A DNA stretch of 64,000 nucleotides from Nageia nagi. Taxonomy: Eukaryota > Pinophyta. The notes beneath the pieces were generated by a model. That model was given only the letters and a program-made list of their open reading frames with translations, was not told where the DNA came from and searched no databases. The translations under genes were made by a program, and so were the position numbers. Shown here piece by piece: positions 49,601-62,391 of the stretch. Each line of letters starts with the position of its first letter. The stretch's first letter is position 1. The stretch spans positions 87,296,001 to 87,360,000 of the forward strand of contig JBITNC010000001.1 in assembly GCA_050084985.1 (NCBI GenBank), in the 5' to 3' direction.

Positions 49601-52600
49601 AGTGGAATAGATGGAAAACATGAACACTATGCAATCTAGAATCCTGTTGTTCTTACCCCTCTTAAATGGATAGTTATTGTGAACACAATGCCTTGACAAT
49701 GAGTTGTTGTGTAAAGATTCTTAACCTACAATGATAGACAAGGGTAGTTGGAGGTACTGTAGTCTTGTCATTGAGTGAATATGTTTAGAAAAATAAAAAT
49801 ATGGTTATGTTGATATCAAATATATAATAAGTAACCTATTTATTAAATTTAATATATCTATATAAATTATTATAATACAAAAAAATATTGTATATAGTAT
49901 TTCACATATTAATTTGAAAGAATGCTTAGAGAGTAAAAAAATGTTAGTAATAGTGTAATACAATACTATTTTTCTTTGAAATTGATGGAAATAAATAGAT
50001 ATCTCTCTTTTTTTCGGATATTATTTAATATATCTGTAAGATTTATGCCATTTATTAAATTTATAATTTTATTATTCTAGTGTCACAAGTTATACTAATT
50101 ATGTTTTTACCTATTTATACCTTAAAGATAAGTTAATTTGTCTTTAAACTTCAAAAGACCTTTTTGCGGTATTTTTGGGCATATAGGATGACTTCAAATT
50201 TCTATGCTCTTAAAAAGAATTCTGAGTATTGTTTGTTTTGGCCTTATAATTTTCTTTTATTCAGATTTTTTGTTGCATCGGTGATTTGGCAATCACCTAA
50301 AATTGAGTTATTGTTTAATTTCTATGGTTAATGAATATTGAGTCAAGGATATAAATTGGAGCAATTTTATTTGAATACTTCAGTTTCTCTATTTCTACAT
50401 CCACTATAGCTATCCTAATCGTCAAATGATATTCCAGGCAAAACAGCAGTATTGTTGTCTATGCATGTGACTGTAGTGTGGTCGCACTTGAGAGAGCTCA
50501 AGAAATGGTGGATGTTGCAGTGGGTGTATCTGGAGCACATAGGTTCAAACCATTCTGCTGTGACTTCTCTATTGAAGCCTTTCCCAGTTGGCTTTGCTGC
50601 AGTAAATGCCAAGAATCATTTCAGCCCAAAGAAAAAGATAACAAAGAAAGTTGTCAATTGTGGGACTGTAAGAAGATGCTTTAAATTGAATGCTTATGTT
50701 GTTTCTTTGGAAGATAAATTTATGTAAGCTTATTGTTTATTTTGTATCTTTTTTTCATAGACAAAGCTATTGAGTGTCCAGGCAATAACCACCTTGGTTC
50801 TGGAGATGTTGTGGCTGAAGACCATGAACCTACAACCTTCAGAGGAGTTAACGTCAAACAATGTTGCATTGGTGGAGTCGATTTTGTGACATTGGTGAGT
50901 GACAGGTAAAAACATTTTGTTTATTTATTTGTTTTCTTTCTAGTTTTCTCTGATTACTATTACACTATAGAAATGGTATTCCTAGAGGTGAATATACATA
51001 TAGCTTAGGATGCTTGATGAAATGATATTCAGACAGTAATAAATATACCCCATCTGAAATTATCTTTGAAAATCCTCTTGCATTTGTGTTTTACAGTTCT
51101 ATTTAGCCCCTTTCTGCAAACAAGACAGCTTTTCACTTTACCTCTTATTGATTAATTAAAATTCATATTACCATGTTTTTATGACCTTTTGACCAAGCTT
51201 GTATTTAATCAAACCTTTACCAGTCTATTCCAAAGATTTATGATACTATAAATGAAGTTTGTGGAAATAAATAAATTGAAGATGGAGAAAAAATTAAAAA
51301 CTTTGGAGGTAAAGGACTACTTATATAAACATTCTTTTGATACATTGAATATTAGATGCTCATGAATATGATTACATCAAAGATGTATCAAATGAGACAA
51401 GATATCAGAGTTGAATGGTTTAATGAGAGATATAAACTGGGTATTAATTAACATGCCATTTGGAAAACAAACGATTGGGTTTACAGAACGAAATCTGAAG
51501 TTGATAACAACATTGAGAGGCATATACTGAGGTTCATATATGCCTATCAATATATTGGAGCTATGTCCAGCAAGTTTGTTGTTGCTGAAGTTTGCTTGAG
51601 AGAACCCCTATGATGGCTTGTGAACACTTTAGAAGAGTTGTGCTGATAGTTCAGCCCATTGCTGCTATTGTTTGTACCATGTGTGCATGATACATGGTGT
51701 TCTCTTCGACAAACTTTATTGCTTTCTTGTCCAGCTTCCAATTTTTTTTTTTTTTTTTTTTGGGGGGGGGGGTTTAGGATTTAGAATTTAGTTTGTATTA
51801 CATTATGTTAGGTTTAGATATCTAGAAATGAAGAAAAATAAATCTCTAGTAACAATGAAGGATTTAGAATTTAGTTTGTATTACATTATGTTAGGTTTAG
51901 ATATCTAGAAATGAAGAAAAATAAATCTCTACTAACGATGAAATGTTATTTAGGTTCTAGGTAGTTACAGAGGTATTCAATAACATACCAAACTCCATGT
52001 ATTATTTAAGTTTTCTAATGTGAATATGAAGCTGGCTGAAGTGCATGCTACCTTTCTCCAGAAATCCGATAACCAACACCTAGCTGCAATGGGCTTGCTA
52101 CCACAAGAGGAAGTAAATGAACTACTCATCTTCAACAGGACCACTACTGGTTGTCTACACATCACTTTCTTCCCAACAACTCTTGTAGAAATTGAAGGCA
52201 CTTAACAGTTGTACCAACAACCAACCAAGCAGAAATTTGAGTGTAGTTTCCTTCAATAAAACATCACCACATGGCCAGTGATATGGCTACATCCTGAACC
52301 TTAAAGAATGGATAAGTGTTGACCAAGCAGTAGCAGCAATGGTCTGTCTACCAGCAACAAGACAATCTTCTCCCTTAACAACATCAAACTTGGTGAAAAT
52401 GGTGATTTTCCTCCAATCACCTCATCAATGGGCTTTTAATGCCACCGGTATTTCAACATCTATATCAACAGTGTCAACAACAGAAGTCTTGATGACTTCC
52501 CCCCTTCAATGAAAGAAGTTTTAGAGGTAGAAATATTCCTTTTTATCAAATATCTCTTTTTTTTAAAACAAAAAATAATTTCCATTATGGAAGCCTGTGT

Positions 52601-55600
52601 TTTTAATATGGTCTTCTTACCCTACAAAAGCTCATTAAGAGTATACAAAGTTTGTTTCTCCTGATTACATGCATGATTTGTTTTTTGCAACAAATATAAA
52701 AACTCCTTTTTTTCTTTTACGTTGTCCTGCTCATCACTGCCATTTAGCTTAGTTTTGATATTTAGTGATATATATAAATAAATAACTCCAACATGTAACG
52801 TGCCTGGTTGTAAGTATTGTACTTGTTAGTTCATCCATGTTGATGTTCAACCTTTACAACTTGGACCAATGGATGTGAAATTCAAGAATTGTCAAAATGG
52901 CAGTTGACTTGATGCATATATCTTTTCTCAGTTTCCCATAGTTTCTCATTTTCTTTTGCAACTGCCAGGGTTGAATATCCACAGGTGCTTCTCCTCATAA
53001 ATGTCCTTCTAAAATCTTTGTATGGCTTTGAAACTTCTTCAGTGCCTTTGAACATCTATCACTTGTCTAATGGATGACATTGCATATTGTGTTTGGATCT
53101 ACCCTTGTAATGAATCTGATTTTTATGCTTCTAATAATGCAATTGATAAAACTTATGTCCAATGATGCTAGCGTCTCAGTTGCAAAGGAGGAACACTCAT
53201 ATCTATTGTTGATGACAACTCCATCTCATTCACAGCTCCAGCATTGGTTTCTTCATAGATCTAGCATTGATTTCCTTTTTACTTAAAAATGCAGGTGAGA
53301 TAAACACTTCATGGCATTGCCCGCTCTGTTGCCATATTGGATTTCTAGAGAAAGGTGGCTTGCACTTGAATGAGCTTCATATTCATATTAGAAACTTAAA
53401 TAATACATGGAGTTACAATGAAAAAACAGTTGTCGCATTATCATCAACCAAGGTAGTGTGTCCAAGGGAATAGTTGGTGCTCAATATGAGGCAGCATGGT
53501 TCTGAAATGTTCTTGGCATTATGACTGTGCAGCAGATGCAGCCAAAACAAAAATATGTGGAATATGTAGTCAATTCCAAATTGTTTTGTGTTTTCTTTTT
53601 CTTCTCCAATTTGGATTATTCTAGACTTGTAAGTCAATGAGTTAAACTCGCTGGACTTGCAGAAAGACACTTGTGGAGTCTTTGAAAGATTCAAGAGTGC
53701 ACATTTTTGACTTAGTAGACCTGAGTCGGCTTGGGACTTTGAGCCTTTTCAAGACTCAGAGTCTAAAAAACTGTTTAAATAAACATTAGTGAACTTTTTA
53801 AAATAATGTTACTTTAAGGGAGGTGTTTGGAATATTTGGCGCTACCTCTAGGACCTTACTATTAAGGTGCTGTAAACCATTTTTAATGATGTCATAGTGT
53901 TATTAAAAATGTAACTCTCAAATCAAGTTACATATTACTATTAGCAATAGCAATATCCAAAGGGTTTCTGTTTGCCAGAATTTGATTAGGATTATCATGA
54001 GTCTTAGTCTCAGTGTTTCTCACTTAGTGTGGTTATTTGAACACGAGGAGCATGGTCATTGTGGCATGAGCATGAGTCATCATTCTTGGCAATTGCTATT
54101 TTGCCACTAGACCAGAGTTTGGTAGCTCTGTAGATACAGTATGCTGGTGTAGATTTGATAATGTTTTTTCCTATTGTTTATGTTCCATCTTGTAGAATGA
54201 CAAAATCTCTATCATGTATTACAGTATTATCTTAAAATCGTTATTGTCAGTATCCCTGTTCTTGATTAGCCATAAGCTAAAACTTGTATTTTGGTGTCCC
54301 ATGGCATATTGCTTAATGTCTTGTTTCGCCACTTCATTACTTTTTCTCACTAGAAAGATGTGATTTTTTTGTGATGGAAAGCTACAAATTCATAGCATCT
54401 CCACTTGATTATATTTCATTTTGCACCAACAAACAATCAAACCACCCTTGAGTACTTTTACTTCCAATCTTGTGAAGTTGTCTTTTTTTGTATAGGAATT
54501 AGGACTGTAGTAGTCAGACTGAGATGTAATCGAAAAACTCTGAGTCTCAAGCCAAATCAAGGCTGGAGAACTGGCTATTTGCATTTTTTTTTACTTGTTG
54601 GAGTTTGAATAAGTTTTGCTGAGTCATGAGTTGTTTTACTGAGTTTTTGTTGGGTGTTTGTTAAAAGATCTTTATTTTAATATTTTGTTATTTGCTGAGT
54701 CAATGACTTGCTGTGCTGTTTCTGACGTCAAGTTTGACTTCTGTATATAGGAGTTAAGACCTTATCAGCCTTGTGATACTATGCTGCTTGATCATGTTTG
54801 GGTTGTAAACCTCAAGTTCCAGTACCTGGGTTGAGGGCTGATGAACTCCATTGATGTATGAGTCAATTCTGTTTTACTGAATTTTTTCTCCTAGCTAGGA
54901 CTACCTACTGCCTGTGTTCCAGCTATGGACCTTCTGATGTCCATTGCAAATCACTAAGTATATGATCATAGTTGCTTGTTTTTTATCTTCTCCATGTAGA
55001 TTTTCTACTAAATAAGGCCTCGCTGGCTGATCACTTTTCTGGTATATCTTGACTGCTCCATTCCTGTATGAGCATGTTCATGTGCTGATCTAGGACCTAA
55101 ATGAGGTAGAGTCTGAGCAAGGGTACCTCCATTTCCCCGTTTCCCCCAATTTGGGTACTTGGGGACAGGTACGAAAGGTCCCCTTCCTGTACCCCACTTT
55201 TGGAAAATTTAGCGGAAACGTTTCTCTATTGGGGGGGACGCCTAGCCGTTTCGGGGACAGCTAGGCATCTCCCCTACATCCCTGAAATGGTAGGCGTTCC
55301 CCATAGAGAAACGTTTCTCCAACTTGAAGAGAAATAAATCAAGTGTGATGCTTTGAGTTTGTTTTGTCATATCTTTTGACATTTTGCTATGTTATACTTC
55401 TTGTATCACACTCTCATATGATATGTTTTGTGTCTCAAGTCTCATGAGTCATATGATATGTTTTGATATTTTGGCATTTTGCTATGTTCTACTCCTTGTA
55501 TCAGACTATTTAGTATTTACTATTCGTTGTTCAGTTGTTCAGAATTTCAGACTCTCATATGATATGATTATATTTACTTTTCAGATTTTGATTTGTCACA

Positions 55601-58600
55601 TATGATGTGTGTCTATGACTATGATAATGAATTAAGATTTACAAGTTCTGAATTTCACATGGAATATTTAAAACTAGAAAATTTCAATACTTTTTAATAT
55701 ATATTTATAATTTTATTATATTTTTAATATTGCTGTACCCCGCCATACCCAAAATCGGACCCAAGTCGTCCCCATTCCGAAGATGTGCCTTCTCTAACCC
55801 CACGTCTCCGTCCCGGAAACTCCATGGAACATTGGTTTCAATTAATTAAAATTTGCCTTTGATGAAGAGAGATAATATATTTTTCTTAAACAAAAAAAAC
55901 ATCCATCAATTTGCTTTGCTATATGAATCATAAGAAGTTATGACTTTGCTATTGTGATGATGTACTGATGTAGTCATTTATAATGTATGCGTTTTTAGTC
56001 ACTTTTGCATTGGACAGTATTCAATCTTTCAGATGAATGCATTGTTAAGATTTTCTATGCATTTTAAACCATGCATGAGAAATATGTACAATAGTACATC
56101 GAGCAAGTGGTTTGTTGTACTCGTACTAGCAGAATTAGCGTAATATTACATGATATGTATGCAAAATACTTAGCTATTCCAAACCTGCATAGCTGGTCAG
56201 CCAGATTTGATGTAATTGTTAGATGCACTAATATGTAAATAAATATTTATCCTATCACTCAACTCCTCTTGCAGAAAGGAAAACCGCACATGAATTTTCT
56301 GATTTTGTAAGAATGTTCTGTACATTTGAGTGACTACATCCATATTTATGATTTCCCCCTACATGGATGGCGTTGAAAAAACACCCTACCAATTCCAATT
56401 TCTCTTATTTTATTCCTTGCATATGTCCATTTGAGAAACTTGCTCCTCTTCTTCAAAATTGCTCTCATAGCCTGAAATGACCAATTCAATAGTGGTGCTT
56501 AATGCTTCTTCTAGTAAAAAAGGGCAGCTCTGTGCATTAATAATTACAAATTTAAGTTTCTCTACTCTTTTTTTTTCCAAAACAGGACATTCTATATTAT
56601 TTCTCTTCTCGTCCTGACTAAATACAAAATGAATAAGATGCATATTTGTGTGGTTATAAAGATAACTCAGATATTTGAAGTACACATCTTGTAAATATTG
56701 AGATATATCATTTTTTTGCGTTCATCTTAATCACTTTATAATGGTGGGAGAAACTTAAAATTTTAGTTATTATTTTATTGTTCTGTATTTTTAATCTCAT
56801 TTGGATGTGGTAGTTTATCCTATTTCCACATGTTGATAAATTGACACTTCTCTTGAAGATTTTGTGTAATATTTGAATTTGTTCCTTGCATAGCATCGAG
56901 GTTGCTCAAACTTTTGATGGCGAGACAAGTCCTAAATGTTACCTTGCACACAGACGAGATTAACTTAGTTGTCTATAGGCCACTTAGTTATAGACCCAAA
57001 AACATAAGCAGACAACAAACAACCTATGTTGTTATTTAAGCTCCCCTAATTTGTTTTTTCAAGCAGAGAACAGAGAAGACTAATTAAACTTTTTTACCTC
57101 CTTAAAAAACATATATAATCTTTAGAGGAAACAAGGCAAAAGATAAACAAGCAAACAATCCATATTCGCTTTTGTTATTTAATGGAAATGTACTTTACTA
57201 GGATGGTTCAGAGTATTTTATGCAACAAACACATATAAGATACTAAGTTTGATGAAAACTAGATGTACTTTTGCAGTTGTACGGTTGTAGAAGACTTGAT
57301 GGTAACTTGTTGACCTGTAGTTAGCATGCCAATAGATAAATTTTTATGCGGCTTGCCTCAGGTTGGATTGTTTGGAGCCAATAGGAATAACAAAGAATAT
57401 GATCGAGTGGCAGTGGTCTGAATCCTACCATTAGATTCATTGATCAGTTGAAAACGAGATATTTGAGTCGAGGAAAAACAAACAGATATTAAAACAGTCT
57501 AAGGCTAACAAGAGATAAGCTATCTTTCATGTGATTTTCTGCTAAAAGACATGTACTTGATTGCAAGTAAGGAGAGAAGCAACGTTCAAGGCTATGGACT
57601 TAAAACAACCCTGAGGATAAAACTGTCATGTACATAGAAGATATCCTGGAAATTCCAAGTGTTGCACTTTTTCCTCATGCATAAATATTCAAGGCAAAGT
57701 CTCTTTCCAAAGAGCCCATCAGCTATTTCCTTATCGATCTTTTTATTATCTATGTGCTTTGCATGATGTTTCTATATTGATCTGATATGAATTTTTTTGC
57801 TGTGTATTGGCTTTGTGATATGTGATCTATGATTTTCTGATTGATGTGTTGCCGAAGCAGAAATGATAGTTTCTTTATATATAATTTGATTCAAAGCTGC
57901 TATGTATCCCTTTGAATGGATTTGGTCATCAACTTGTGTATAAGGAAATTTGATAAGAGGTTGGAAGCACAGTTGATTTGATCTGAAGTTTGTGAGAGTA
58001 AAGAACTAGCCATTTCTACTCTGGCCTGATGGAGAACTATTGTTAAAGGATAGTAGGCAGCTTGATCAGAGAAGGTGTAGTCAAGAGTCTCACTTATCAG
58101 TCAGGGAGTTTCTTTGGTTGCATTAAATGGCTATGGCCCATGGGTATGGGATGATCTAATTGGTTAGATCTGAGGCACAAGTTGCATGGATTGTAAGACC
58201 TGGAATGTTTGAAGTTTTGCTACTAAGACTTCTGACAGTATCACCAATCAGGATTCTTAGAGTAAGTCTTGTTAGTCAGGAGAACATTGATGTAAAATTT
58301 CCAGAAAGTAGGTTTAGAGTTGTTATGATATGCTCGATTGAGACTATCACCTTCCTGTTGATGATGAAGATTGGACATCTAGGTTTACGGACTGAGAGTA
58401 TTTATGCAGTTTATGGTTGAGTCTTTTCTTTGCCCTTTTAGGCTGATGTGTCAAGTTTTTATTTGTTTGACTGTCTTTAGTCTTACTACTTACTTTACAA
58501 TTCTTAGTCTATTTGTCACATCTAGTTGATGTTGGTTATTACTAAGGTTCAAAGGTTTAGTCATTTAGGATCAAAGATTGAAGGTAGATTAAAGATTGAT

Positions 58601-61600
58601 GATGGGATGACCTGTAACGAGTCTCTGAAAGATTTAAAACATTGCAATCCATTGGATCAGAGACTAAGATTAAAGATTGAATAATGGAATGGCTCGAATT
58701 AAAACTTGTGAAAGACATAAGGTATTCCACTCCGTTTGATTAACATTGAGATTAGACTAAAGAGAAATGATTGAGTGACATGCATTAAGTCTGATAATGT
58801 TTTAAATAAACTACATTACATTTCAATCATATTTTCCAATGGACTATTTTGTGATCCATAAGATTAAAGTATGAAGTCAGACTCTGAGTTGGGAAAATCG
58901 GATGACTTGGAATGACTTTGATCAAGGGTTAGATTAAATCTGTGCCATGGAATTAAGACTGAGATTAGGTTTAATGAAGATTGCAAGTGGATGGGATAAT
59001 CTACAACTTGGAATGTGTTGAAATGTATTGGGATCAACTTTCAAAATACAACAAACACAATTGGAGCCAAAGATAGGCATATTTTCTTAAGCATTTGTAT
59101 GTCCGATCCAATGGATTGAGGCTCAAAATCATATGGTTTGGAATGAATCCAACGAAAGACTTAAAACTGGTCAAAGCCTTTAAAATCATAGATTAAGCCT
59201 GGGGGATTTGACTTGAGACTTAAATCATCAACAGGGTGACATAAGTCTTACAAAGACTCAAAACAAACTGAATTTGTTGGATTGAGGCTGATGTTAATAC
59301 AAGACTTCAGATTAAGGTTGAGACTTGAGACAAAACACAAATCAATCAAGATATTGATGCGACAAAATACTTATGATTTAGAAGCCTTTACATAAATAAA
59401 AGGTTTCCAAGACTGCACATAAAACTAAAATAGACTTTAGAAACCTTAATCATAACTTCTCAGGTTCCCATAATGCTTTTATATTTGCATAGCAGAAGAC
59501 ATATGCATCTTCATAGTCATTAAACTCGACATGGGGCAGAGAATCTGTTTGTATGACTATATTTTCAGAAGAGTCAAAAAAGTTAGTTAATTTTGCTATA
59601 AGTGAATTAAGCAGGTTGAATTTATCATGCTTGTTAGAAAAATAGTTTTCAGTTGGTGTTTTAATGTGTTTGAAATATGAGCGGCTACTATTTGAACCCA
59701 TGGCTTTTCTATGGAAGTCCACTTATTTATCACTTGAGCTTCGCTCATTTGACAGTTTGTAGTTATATTGTTTTAAACAAAATTAGTGGATTGGTAAATA
59801 TATTAACATATATTATTATTACTTTTAAGTTTTAGGACAATAATATTTTTAATGTCATTTTTCGTCTAATGTGTAATGTAAGATTTATTTATGTTTTTAG
59901 TGGGTTTATCATTTTTTATTCTGTATTATTTATATAGTAGATATTATGCACATGCACACATATAGAGATGGACAGATGTAATAGCACTATTAAAATGGCT
60001 TCGCCTTCTGCTCTCATCGGAGAACGCTTGTGGATGGTAGCAGCAATTTAACTCCTTAAAAAGTAACATCTACAGAAAGTGGAGTCTGAACCAGTTTTTC
60101 TTTCTTTGTTCGAAATTGTGGAATACAAAATGAATTTGTTGAAAGGTAGCTTCATCCAGATTCCAAGTTTACCTTCCTTTTATGTGCCCAGGGGAAGTAA
60201 CTGTTCTGATCTGTACGAAATGCATTTTGAGTCTTTGACATGGACATGTTTTGGATTTTGTATCTACACAAAGATCAATTTTGGAAGTTGTTTGTTCTTC
60301 CTTTTGCAGCATTATATAAGACATTTATTACATGTGGGAGCAGGTTTGATGTCGTGTTGTCCATGTAGAAGTGGTTGTGTAGGGACAGAGCCTTACCTAC
60401 ACTTAGTTACCAATTCAAAATATCTGTGCTTTTCCACCCAGCTGTTGTTTTCCTTATTATTCAGCCAATGAATTTTTCTGAATACTGCAAGCAACATTTT
60501 GCCCTTCTACAGTAAATCTTTGATGGCTGAGACATAACTACAGTTTGTAAACAATTTGGTTATATGCAATTTGCATATTTTGACAACTGAAACTAAATAC
60601 TTATCTGCAACTTTTTGTTAGGTTTGTATGTGGCTTGCTATCTGACAATTCATGTTCCTTCAAAGAAATAACTTCAAAAGGTAGTTTCTGAAGTCCTCAT
60701 TACTTTCTCTGAAGATCATCTCAGAGACTTCTGCTTTGTGCATTCAATACGTTCAATTATCTTGACATCCACATACAACAATGGGCAAAAATGGGGATAA
60801 AACTTGTGCAAAAGTGGGATGTACAATCATCAAATGCCCAAGGGCATATTGATAAGAGCATCAACAAATTTAATTCAGTTGATGATGTAAGTTTGTTTTA
60901 AATTTTCAATACCTTAAAAAGAGAATGGGAAAATTGTATCATAACATATACTAATAAAAGTTATTTTCTGAGCATTCTTTACAGATATTCACTCTGTCCT
61001 CGGTACCTATGAGAAGAATGCCACATGTTATTAAAGAGTGCTTATCTATTTTGAAGCCTGGTGGCATGCTACTCTTCAGAGACTATGGTAAGTACTAAGC
61101 TAACTAAATTCATTTCTGTGTTGATTTTCTGAAACGGCTGAGGACATTAAGATGACTTTATTTATGTAGAAGGTGAAAAAGGTAATAATATCTTGATACA
61201 AAATTTTAAATTTGATATTTTTCTCACTACATTACAAACTAGTGGAAATTTTCCAGGTAACAGATGCATTACATCAATGCTTTGTATTTTTTTTTCAAGT
61301 TATTCTCTCTTCTGAACTCTTTTAAGTCATGCTTTCTTCAGAGTTCTTTTAAGCCATTAATCTTATGTATGTACAATGCGCTGATGGAAGTTCTGTCTCC
61401 TTGCTAGTTTCTGCCTTCTAAAATGAGCAAAAATTGCAGATAAACTTCAAATCCTTGAATTTAACCCCACAGACTTTTCCATTTTCTTTTTGGACAGGCC
61501 TATATGACATGACAATGCTACGATTTACTCCTGCTCAAAAAATTAGTGATTTCAGTTATGTACGTGGAGATGGCACTTTTTCCTACTATTTCTCTTTGGA

Positions 61601-61837
61601 TTTTCTAAGAGAACTTTTTATAACTGCTGGTTTTGTTGAGGTAATGTGGTCTGACAATTTTAGGAAATTTGAAACACAAGTACATTTTAATATTTGATGC
61701 TGACAGTATAGTGTTGTCATTTTGAGATGATACAGGTAGAGAGTCGATTCTGTTGTGTGCAACTGGTTAATCGTAGAAAAGGACAGAAAATGCGACGTGT
61801 TTGGGTGCATGGGAAGTTCCAGAAGCCTCTGACATAG
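46670..61837 (+). CDS. tRNA N3-methylcytidine methyltransferase, METTL2/METTL6/Trm140 family
   Basis: Members use S-adenosylmethionine to form m3C32 in the anticodon loop of Ser, Thr or Arg tRNAs. Exons: 46670-46924, 47025-47134, 50438-50667, 50761-50894, 60985-61087, 61498-61640, 61736-61837; all introns are GT-AG, phases agree, and the product has 358 residues. The ATG at 46670 is chosen because no conserved sequence precedes it. In order: acidic N-terminus; 'FHQRHSAGTFFKERKYLLKEFPEL' resembling the family's entry segment (shown here only as far as needed); SAM motif I LLEVGCG (106-112); motif II YACDCS with Asp133; CCDF near 164; a Cys-containing insert (WLCCSKC, CQ) before GGVDFVTL; IFTLSSVPMRRMPH; LKPGGMLLFRDYG; YDMTMLRF; YVRGDGTFSYYFSLD; and the C-terminal RRVWVHGKFQKP. 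It is closest to the plant form of the family, METTL2/6-like. No frame break. Introns 2 and 4 (3.3 and 10.1 kb) are unusually long. Which tRNAs it uses, and whether it is cytosolic, cannot be read from the sequence. Confidence 0.95.
47135..50437 (+). other. Intron 2 of the methyltransferase gene
   Basis: A 3303-bp intron (gtgctt...ttccag). The sequence is A/T-rich with short open frames on both strands, none with a domain I recognise. It is less worn-looking than the intergenic DNA, but no repeat family could be named. Confidence 0.7.
51741..51772 (+). repeat. Poly(T)-poly(G) homopolymer junction
   Basis: A run of about 20 T followed directly by about 11 G. Such pairs are prone to length variation and to sequencing or assembly error. 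Confidence 0.9.
51777..51942 (+). repeat. Tandem duplication, 2 x 83 bp
   Basis: The copy from 51777 ('ggatttagaatttagtttg') is repeated from 51860 with two base differences near the end. Confidence 0.95.
51991..53414. repeat. Inverted-repeat structure in intron 4, arms about 77 bp
   Basis: The left arm 51991-52068 ('aactccatgtattatttaag') is the reverse complement of the right arm 53339-53414 ('cttaaataatacatggagtt') with moderate divergence, down to 'tttctccagaaatcc' against 'ggatttctagagaaa'. The 1.27 kb between them has no domain I recognise. This could be a foldback or MITE-like element, or two copies of a dispersed repeat in opposite orientation. No target duplication was seen at the outer borders. 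Confidence 0.65.
53394..53520 (+). pseudogene. Scrap of Ty1-copia RNase H
   Basis: Reads 'NNTWSYNEKTVVALSSTKVVC', like the 'SWxSKKQxTVALSSTEAEY' segment of copia RNase H; it overlaps the right arm of the inverted repeat. Very short and isolated. Confidence 0.5.
55117..55330. repeat. GC-rich block with a hairpin in intron 4
   Basis: G/C-rich stretches such as 'tttccccgtttccccc' and 'gtaccccac' stand out from the A/T-rich intron. 'ggaaacgtttctctattgg' near 55213 pairs with 'ccatagagaaacgtttctcc' near 55301, extended by 'acgcctagc' and 'gtaggcgt', giving a long imperfect hairpin. A second G/C-rich patch with related phrases lies at 55733-55840. It may be the remnant of a small hAT-like or other inverted-repeat transposon. 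Confidence 0.5.
58540..59335. repeat. Worn tandem repeats in intron 4
   Basis: Variants of 'gattaaagattgagact', 'gacttggaatga-tc---gaaagacttaaaac' and 'ccattggattgaggct' recur roughly every 80-100 bp. The period is too eroded to give exactly. Confidence 0.5.
60615..60648 (+). repeat. Left copy of a perfect 34-bp inverted repeat
   Basis: Starts ttgttaggtttgtatgtgg and is the exact reverse complement of 62358-62391. It lies in intron 4, 337 bp before exon 5. Confidence 0.9.
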
Positions 61838-62022
61838 TTTGCCAAGATCTATGTATTCAAAGCTGCACCAACATTATGGTTATACTATGTTACTTACAGT
61901 TGGCTTCCAGTCTACTCCCGCTAAAAAATACTTTTGTAATACTAGCAATTAGCCTGAATGATCTGTGCCTAATGTACCTGATATATGTTTTGGCATAAAC
62001 ATTTCCATTGTTTTGTTCTTTA

Positions 62023-62028
62023 AATAAA
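62023..62028 (+). promoter_or_regulatory. Polyadenylation signal of the methyltransferase gene
   Basis: AATAAA 186 bp after the TAG stop. The transcript end was not otherwise visible. Confidence 0.55.
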
Positions 62029-62357
62029 TGGAAAGATGCACTGAAATATTGTTTTTCAAAAGAGGGAAAACAATATAATAACAACTGTTGATCTTTAAGG
62101 GGCATTACGTAAGACTATAAGATAAAACTCTGTATATTTATTTATTTTAGTTTGCCATTGTATGTGCCCATGGATGAAATTTTTATGCAAACACACGTAA
62201 AGATTAATGGGCATACTCAAAGAGGAAAAAATAGTCCTCAATAACTATAAATCATAGTAAAGATCATGATATTAGTAGCAGAAAAAGTAGCCTTAATTCA
62301 ATTTGTGATATTTGTTGCTCGACATTTACACAATGATTTAGTTTGCTATATAATTTT

Positions 62358-62391
62358 TTGTCAGATAGCAAGCCACATACAAACCTAACAA
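62358..62391 (-). repeat. Right copy of the perfect 34-bp inverted repeat
   Basis: Starts ttgtcagatagcaagcc; it lies 330 bp beyond the polyadenylation signal. Similarity to the left copy stops at once on both sides. Confidence 0.9.

Larger units (their letters stand above)
50895..60984 (+). other. Intron 4 of the methyltransferase gene (10.1 kb)
   Basis: A 10,090-bp intron (gtgagt...ttacag) between the exons ending GGVDFVTL and starting IFTLSS, which abut in the family, so no exon is missing. It holds an 83-bp tandem duplication, an inverted-repeat structure, a copia RNase H scrap, a GC-rich hairpin region and worn tandem repeats, each listed separately. Confidence 0.85.

Noticed and set aside
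50452-50727. 91-codon frame overlapping methyltransferase exon 3
   Set aside because: Out of frame with the conserved methyltransferase reading, which splices correctly.
58160-58420. 86-codon frame in intron 4
   Set aside because: No domain recognised and the family needs no exon here; exons 4 and 5 join directly.
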